From positions 372,001 through 436,000 of the forward strand of contig CAWEPH010000001.1 of the NCBI GenBank assembly GCA_963810915.1: a stretch of DNA of 64,000 nucleotides, given 5' to 3'. The notes under the pieces are model-generated. The model did no database searches, was not told the DNA's origin, and saw only the letters and a list, made by a program, of their open reading frames with translations. The position numbers and the translations under genes are program-made. This document shows, piece after piece, positions 60,659-64,000 of this stretch. Source of the DNA: JAOUEA01 sp963810915. Its GTDB lineage: Bacteria; Actinomycetota; UBA4738; HRBIN12. How positions within the stretch are numbered: position 1 is the stretch's first letter; each line of letters starts with the position of its first letter.

Positions 60659-60952
60659 GTGCTCGTCGTCCTCGTCCGCTTCGATCTGCGCATCCCCGGC
60701 TGTCGCTCGCTCAAGGAGAAGCGGCACGTCGTGAAGTCGCTCATCGCGGCGATCCGTGCACGGTTCAACGTGAGCGTGGCCGAGGTGGACCACCACGACC
60801 TCTGGCAACGCACGGCGATCGGGGTGGCGGCGGTGGGCGCCGAGGAGTACCACCTGCGCAAGGTCGCCCAGGAGGTGGAGCGGCTGGTCGATCTCTGGGC
60901 GGAGGTGGAGGTGATCGACCGCGAGCGCTCCGTGCACCGTGCGGAGGACTGA
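60659..60952 (+). CDS. DUF503 (YlxP-like) protein
   Basis: 97-residue ferredoxin-fold protein found between infB and rbfA in Gram-positive bacteria. Signature segments are DLRIPGCRSLKEKRHVVKSL and VAEVDHHDLWQRTAIGVA. The GTG begins one base after the infB stop. Proposed roles in ribosome assembly rest on context only. Confidence 0.92.
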   Translation: MLVVLVRFDLRIPGCRSLKEKRHVVKSLIAAIRARFNVSVAEVDHHDLWQRTAIGVAAVGAEEYHLRKVAQEVERLVDLWAEVEVIDRERSVHRAED

Positions 60953-60966
60953 GCACGGCGGTCCGT

Positions 60967-60972
60967 TAGGCT
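60967..60972 (+). promoter_or_regulatory. -10 element, leaderless rbfA
   Basis: TAGGCT lies 6 bases before the ATG at 60979. It would give an internal promoter within the infB operon. Confidence 0.5.
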
Positions 60973-60978
60973 TGGCGC

Positions 60979-61335
60979 ATGACCCAGGGCGCGCGCACCG
61001 ATCGCGTCGGCGAGGAATTCCGCGAGGTCCTCGCCGAGCAGATCCAGAAGTTGAAGGACCCCCGTGTGGGGTTCGTCACCGTGACCGGTGTGAAGGTCGC
61101 CCCCGATCTGAAGCACGCATGGGTCTACTACACGGTTTACGGCGACGAGAAGGAGCGGGCGGGCACGCGCGCGGCGCTCCGCTCCGCCGCTCCCCATCTC
61201 CGCAACGTGCTCGGTCGGGAGGTGCGATTGAAGTACCTGCCTGAGCTCGAATTCGAGGAGGACACGTCCTACCAGGAGGGACGGCGGATCGACGAGCTGA
61301 TCGCGGAGATGCATCGCAAGGAACGCGAGGTATGA
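60979..61335 (+). CDS. rbfA: Ribosome-binding factor A
   Basis: Cold-shock 30S maturation factor, 118 residues. It shows the KH-like fold signatures RVGEEFREVLAEQIQKLKDPR and GFVTVTGVKVAPDLKHAWVYY. The C-terminal stretch LKYLPELEFEEDTSYQEGRRI is diagnostic. It overlaps the next gene by ATGA. Confidence 0.96.
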   Translation: MTQGARTDRVGEEFREVLAEQIQKLKDPRVGFVTVTGVKVAPDLKHAWVYYTVYGDEKERAGTRAALRSAAPHLRNVLGREVRLKYLPELEFEEDTSYQEGRRIDELIAEMHRKEREV

Positions 61336-62318
61336 GCGCGACGCCGGACTTCGCGCACGCGGCGGCCGTACTCGGCGGCGCCGACGAGGTGGCGCTCGCC
61401 TGTCACGTGAACCCGGATGCCGACGCCCTCGGCTCGATGCTCGGGCTCGCGAACTTCCTGGAGGAGCGGGGCGCGCGGACGACGGCGAGCTTCCCCAACG
61501 AGCCGCTCGAGCCGCCGCGCTGGGCCGCGATGCTGCCGGGGTCCGAACGGCTGGTGCCGGCGAAGGCGTTCCCGCGGGAGCCCGCGGTCATGGTGACGTG
61601 CGATTGCGCGTCGGCCGATCGCCTCGTGTCGCTCCTGCCCGTGGCCGAACGGGCGGGTGAGCTGATCTGGATCGATCACCACCGGTCCAACGATGGCCTT
61701 GGGACGATCCCCCTCGTGGATCCGCAGGCCTCGTCCACGTGCGAGATGGTCTTCCGTCTGATCGAGGCCATGGGTGGTGGGATGTCCGACGCGACCGCCA
61801 TCTGCCTGTATGCGGGGCTCGTGACCGACACGGGGAGGTTCCAGTACGAGGCCACCACACCCGAGACCCTCCGGGTGGCCGCCGCGCTCCGCACCCATCC
61901 GTTCGACCACGCCCGCCTCGTGCAGGCGCTCTACGAGGACAACCGCCTCGAGTACATCCGGCTGGTGGGGACCGCCCTGGACCGACTCGCCTACGTTCCC
62001 GAGGCCGATCTCGTGTGGACCTATCTGACGCAGGCGGACCTCCAGGGGGCAGGCGTCCGCGCGGCCGAGACGGACGACCTGATCGACGCGCTCCGCACCG
62101 CCCGCGACGTCGACGTCGCCGCCGTGATCAAGCAGCAGAAGGACGGCCGGTTCAAGGTGAGCGTCCGGTCGCGCGGCGCACACGACCTCTCGGCCGTTGC
62201 AGCCTCCTTCGGCGGCGGGGGCCACCGACTCGCGGCAGGCTACACGTCGAAGCACGGTCCCCAGGGAACCGTGGACCGTCTCGTCCGCGCGCTGAACGGC
62301 GAGACCGCCGGACCGTGA
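61332..62318 (+). CDS. nrnA: DHH/DHHA1 nanoRNase / pAp phosphatase
   Basis: Degrades very short RNAs and dephosphorylates pAp. It has the DHH-family motifs CHVNPDADALGS near 24, CDCASADR near 89, the IDHHRSN motif near 115 and GLVTDTGRFQYEAT near 157. The DHHA1 C-terminal domain with GGGGHRLAAGY near 295 follows. It encodes 328 residues. Its position between rbfA and truB is common in Gram-positives. Confidence 0.94.
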   Translation: MSATPDFAHAAAVLGGADEVALACHVNPDADALGSMLGLANFLEERGARTTASFPNEPLEPPRWAAMLPGSERLVPAKAFPREPAVMVTCDCASADRLVSLLPVAERAGELIWIDHHRSNDGLGTIPLVDPQASSTCEMVFRLIEAMGGGMSDATAICLYAGLVTDTGRFQYEATTPETLRVAAALRTHPFDHARLVQALYEDNRLEYIRLVGTALDRLAYVPEADLVWTYLTQADLQGAGVRAAETDDLIDALRTARDVDVAAVIKQQKDGRFKVSVRSRGAHDLSAVAASFGGGGHRLAAGYTSKHGPQGTVDRLVRALNGETAGP

Positions 62319-63175
62319 GCACCTCAGGCCCCGACGGCCTGGTCATCATCGACAAGCCGATGGGCATCACGTCCCACGACGCCGTCGTCGCCGTGCGACG
62401 CGCGCTCGGCACGAAGAAGGTCGGACACGCAGGCACGCTGGACCCGATGGCCACGGGGCTGCTCCTGATGGGTGTCGGGCGTGCCACGAGGCTCCTGCGG
62501 TTCCTCGGCGATCTGCCCAAGACCTATGAGGGGTCGATGCGACTCGGGGTCGAGACCGACACCCTCGACGCGGACGGCGTGGTCACACGCGAGGCGCCGG
62601 TCGATGTGTCCGCGGAGCGGCTCAGCCGCGCGATGGCGGACCTGTTGGGCGACTCGATGCAGATCCCCCCGGCGTACTCCGCGGTGAAGGTGGGCGGTCG
62701 GAAGCTCTACGAAGAGGCCCGCGCGGGGCGTCCCCTCGAGGCTCCGCCGCGGCCGGTCCACGTGGACGTGTTCGCGCTCACCGCGCTGCAGGGGGCCGTC
62801 GCCTCGTTCCGTGTCGTCTGCGGCGGGGGCACGTACGTGCGGGTGCTGGCGGCCGATGTCGGAACCGCGCTCGGGTGCGGAGCGCACCTCACGGCCCTGC
62901 GGCGCACCGCGATCGGCCCGTTCGACGTGGCGGAGGGAACACCTCCCGACGCCCCTGTCCTCCAGCCGCCGGAACGGACGGTGGCGCATCTGCCCCGCGT
63001 GAGCCTCGAGCCCGAAGAGGCCGTCGCCGCCGGCCACGGGCGCGTCCTCGGGCCTGCGGGCTTCGCGGGTCCTTACGGCGTCTACGCCCCCGACGGCCAC
63101 ATCGTGGGGGTCTACAACGACGAAGGCCCGAAGGCGCGACCCCTGGTGATCCTCGCGCCCGCGCCGAGCGCGTAG
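62315..63175 (+). CDS. truB: tRNA pseudouridine(55) synthase
   Basis: Makes pseudouridine 55 in the T-loop of tRNAs. The catalytic Asp lies in VGHAGTLDPMATGLL near 43. Other motifs are YEGSMRLGVETDTLD, QIPPAYSAVKVGGRKLYE and GTYVRVLAADVG. It encodes 286 residues including a short C-terminal PUA-like region. The GTG overlaps the nrnA stop. Confidence 0.95.
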   Translation: MSTSGPDGLVIIDKPMGITSHDAVVAVRRALGTKKVGHAGTLDPMATGLLLMGVGRATRLLRFLGDLPKTYEGSMRLGVETDTLDADGVVTREAPVDVSAERLSRAMADLLGDSMQIPPAYSAVKVGGRKLYEEARAGRPLEAPPRPVHVDVFALTALQGAVASFRVVCGGGTYVRVLAADVGTALGCGAHLTALRRTAIGPFDVAEGTPPDAPVLQPPERTVAHLPRVSLEPEEAVAAGHGRVLGPAGFAGPYGVYAPDGHIVGVYNDEGPKARPLVILAPAPSA

Positions 63176-63247
63176 GTCTCCGGTTCCTTCGGGGGCCCGG
63201 TTCGGTGTAGCCTGCTCAGCACTCCGGTGCGCGATCGAGGGGACGGG

Positions 63248-64000
63248 ATGGACGAGGAGCGCGAGGCCGAACCGGTTGCGGTGGAGGCGCCTGCGGGTGA
63301 CGCCGCCGCGCCGGGGGTCGGTACCGGCAAGCGGCGATCGACGAAGAAGATCCTCGGAGGCATCGCGTCCCTGATCATCGTGGTGGGGATCTTCGCGTTC
63401 GCGATCCCGAAGTTCGCGGACTACTCGGCGGTCTGGAAGGCCGCGAAGACGATGACGCCGCTGGAGCTCGGATCGTTGCTCGCGGCGACGGTCTTCAACC
63501 TCTTCACCTACTGGTGGGCGAACATGGCGGCCCTGCCGGGACTCCGGCTGTGGCCGGCGTCCGTGCTCACCACGACCACCACCGCCGTGGCCAACACCCT
63601 GCCGGGTGGGGGCGCGATCGCGGTCGGCCTGACCTACACGATGCAGCGATCGTGGGGGTTCACCGGCACCGACACCGCGCTCTACGTCGGGGTGACCGGC
63701 ATCTGGAACATCTTCGTGAAGCTCGCGCTGCCGGTGCTGTCGATCGCCATCCTGGTGCTCACCGGGCAGAGCAGCACGGCGTACGTGACGGCGGCGATCG
63801 TCGGTGTGATCGTGCTCGCCGTAGCGGTCGGGTTGCTCGCGGCCGTCTTCCATTCCGAGCCGCTGGCGCGGTCGGTGGGTCGGGGGTTGGGCCGGGTGAT
63901 CTCGTTCTTCGCCAAGCCGTTCCGCCGCGGCAAGGGACCGATCACGGGCATGGACGACAAAGCCGCGAAGTTCCGCGCCGATACGATCGAACTGGTGGGG
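63248..64000 (+). CDS. UPF0104 / lysylphosphatidylglycerol-synthase-like membrane protein, N-terminal part
   Basis: Runs off the right edge; 251 codons are visible. An acidic N-terminus (about 35 residues) is followed by several transmembrane helices. The segment NTLPGGGAIAVGLTYTMQRSWG matches the conserved re-entrant motif of the YbhN/UPF0104 flippase-like family, which includes glycosyltransferase-associated and MprF-like membrane domains. The ATG follows a GAGGGGACGG ribosome binding site. A TAGCCT hexamer lies at 63208-63213. The lipid substrate is unknown. Confidence 0.85.
   Translation, partial: MDEEREAEPVAVEAPAGDAAAPGVGTGKRRSTKKILGGIASLIIVVGIFAFAIPKFADYSAVWKAAKTMTPLELGSLLAATVFNLFTYWWANMAALPGLRLWPASVLTTTTTAVANTLPGGGAIAVGLTYTMQRSWGFTGTDTALYVGVTGIWNIFVKLALPVLSIAILVLTGQSSTAYVTAAIVGVIVLAVAVGLLAAVFHSEPLARSVGRGLGRVISFFAKPFRRGKGPITGMDDKAAKFRADTIELVG

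Noticed and set aside
58576..61314. A 912-codon open frame on the minus strand antisense to infB, DUF503 and rbfA.
   Set aside because: It is antisense to well-conserved genes, rich in His/Arg/Leu/Gly, and shows no family motif. Long antisense frames are common at this GC content.

Overview
The window is about 64 kb of very GC-rich chromosome. It is densely packed with housekeeping genes, mostly on the plus strand, and no intergenic gap reaches 300 bases. Gene order points to Actinomycetota: coaD, a SepIVA-like coiled-coil gene, DUF177, rpmF, rnc, mutM, acyP, smc, ftsY, ffh, rpsP; then lepB, rnhB, DUF2469, yraN; then comM, dprA, xerC, whiG, rpsB, tsf, pyrH, frr, cdsA, dxr, rip1, ispG. These blocks match mycobacterial and streptomycete synteny. 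The ATP-type PEP carboxykinase and several unusual gene insertions suggest a deep or uncultured actinobacterial lineage rather than a standard Streptomyces or Mycobacterium. I cannot name it.

Layout. 1-9 kb: partial pckA, thiamine kinases thiL and thiD, rpmB, a TlpA-like lipoprotein, recG, a NarL-type two-component pair and rsmD. 9-21.8 kb: CoA, ribosome, chromosome-segregation and SRP genes, including smc with an apparent frameshift. 21.8-25.4 kb: a minus-strand island (Crp-type regulator, a 42-residue lysine-rich peptide, a small cysteine-rich protein, and a membrane M50 protease fused to a PqqD-like domain and two cyclic-nucleotide-binding domains). This island splits the normally contiguous rpsP-khpA-rimM / trmD-rplS operon. 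25.4-28.8 kb: trmD, rplS, lepB, rnhB, DUF2469, yraN. 28.8-32.8 kb: a minus-strand block with a PLP decarboxylase, a phosphate permease with its DUF47 partner, and a second signal peptidase. 32.9-51.4 kb: competence/recombination genes, the whiG sigma factor, an M23 peptidase, a beta-propeller protein, translation factors, cdsA, and the isoprenoid genes dxr and ispG around rip1 and an OmpR-type two-component pair. 51.4-64 kb: a secreted six-cysteine protein, anthranilate synthase genes, proS, the rimP-nusA-ylxR-infB-DUF503-rbfA-nrnA-truB operon, and a partial UPF0104 membrane protein.

Regulation visible in the sequence. At least sixteen genes have a TANNNT hexamer 6-9 bases before the start codon, the arrangement expected for leaderless transcripts. 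In several cases the stop codon of the upstream gene supplies the first bases of this hexamer. Three CRP-type palindromes (GTGA-N6-TCAC core) lie in intergenic DNA: one in the island, one between lepB2 and comM, and one before the M23 peptidase. The last two sit about 42-44 bases before a predicted leaderless start, the position of a class II activator. The Crp-type protein encoded here keeps the recognition-helix residues that read TGTGA.

The best candidate for an undescribed system is the 21.8-25.4 kb cyclic-nucleotide island. Other oddities are a MutM lacking its catalytic N-terminal proline, a histidine kinase with a degenerate receiver domain, a CdsA with a long acidic N-terminal extension, and +1 frameshifts in smc and ispG that both fall at a CTT codon.
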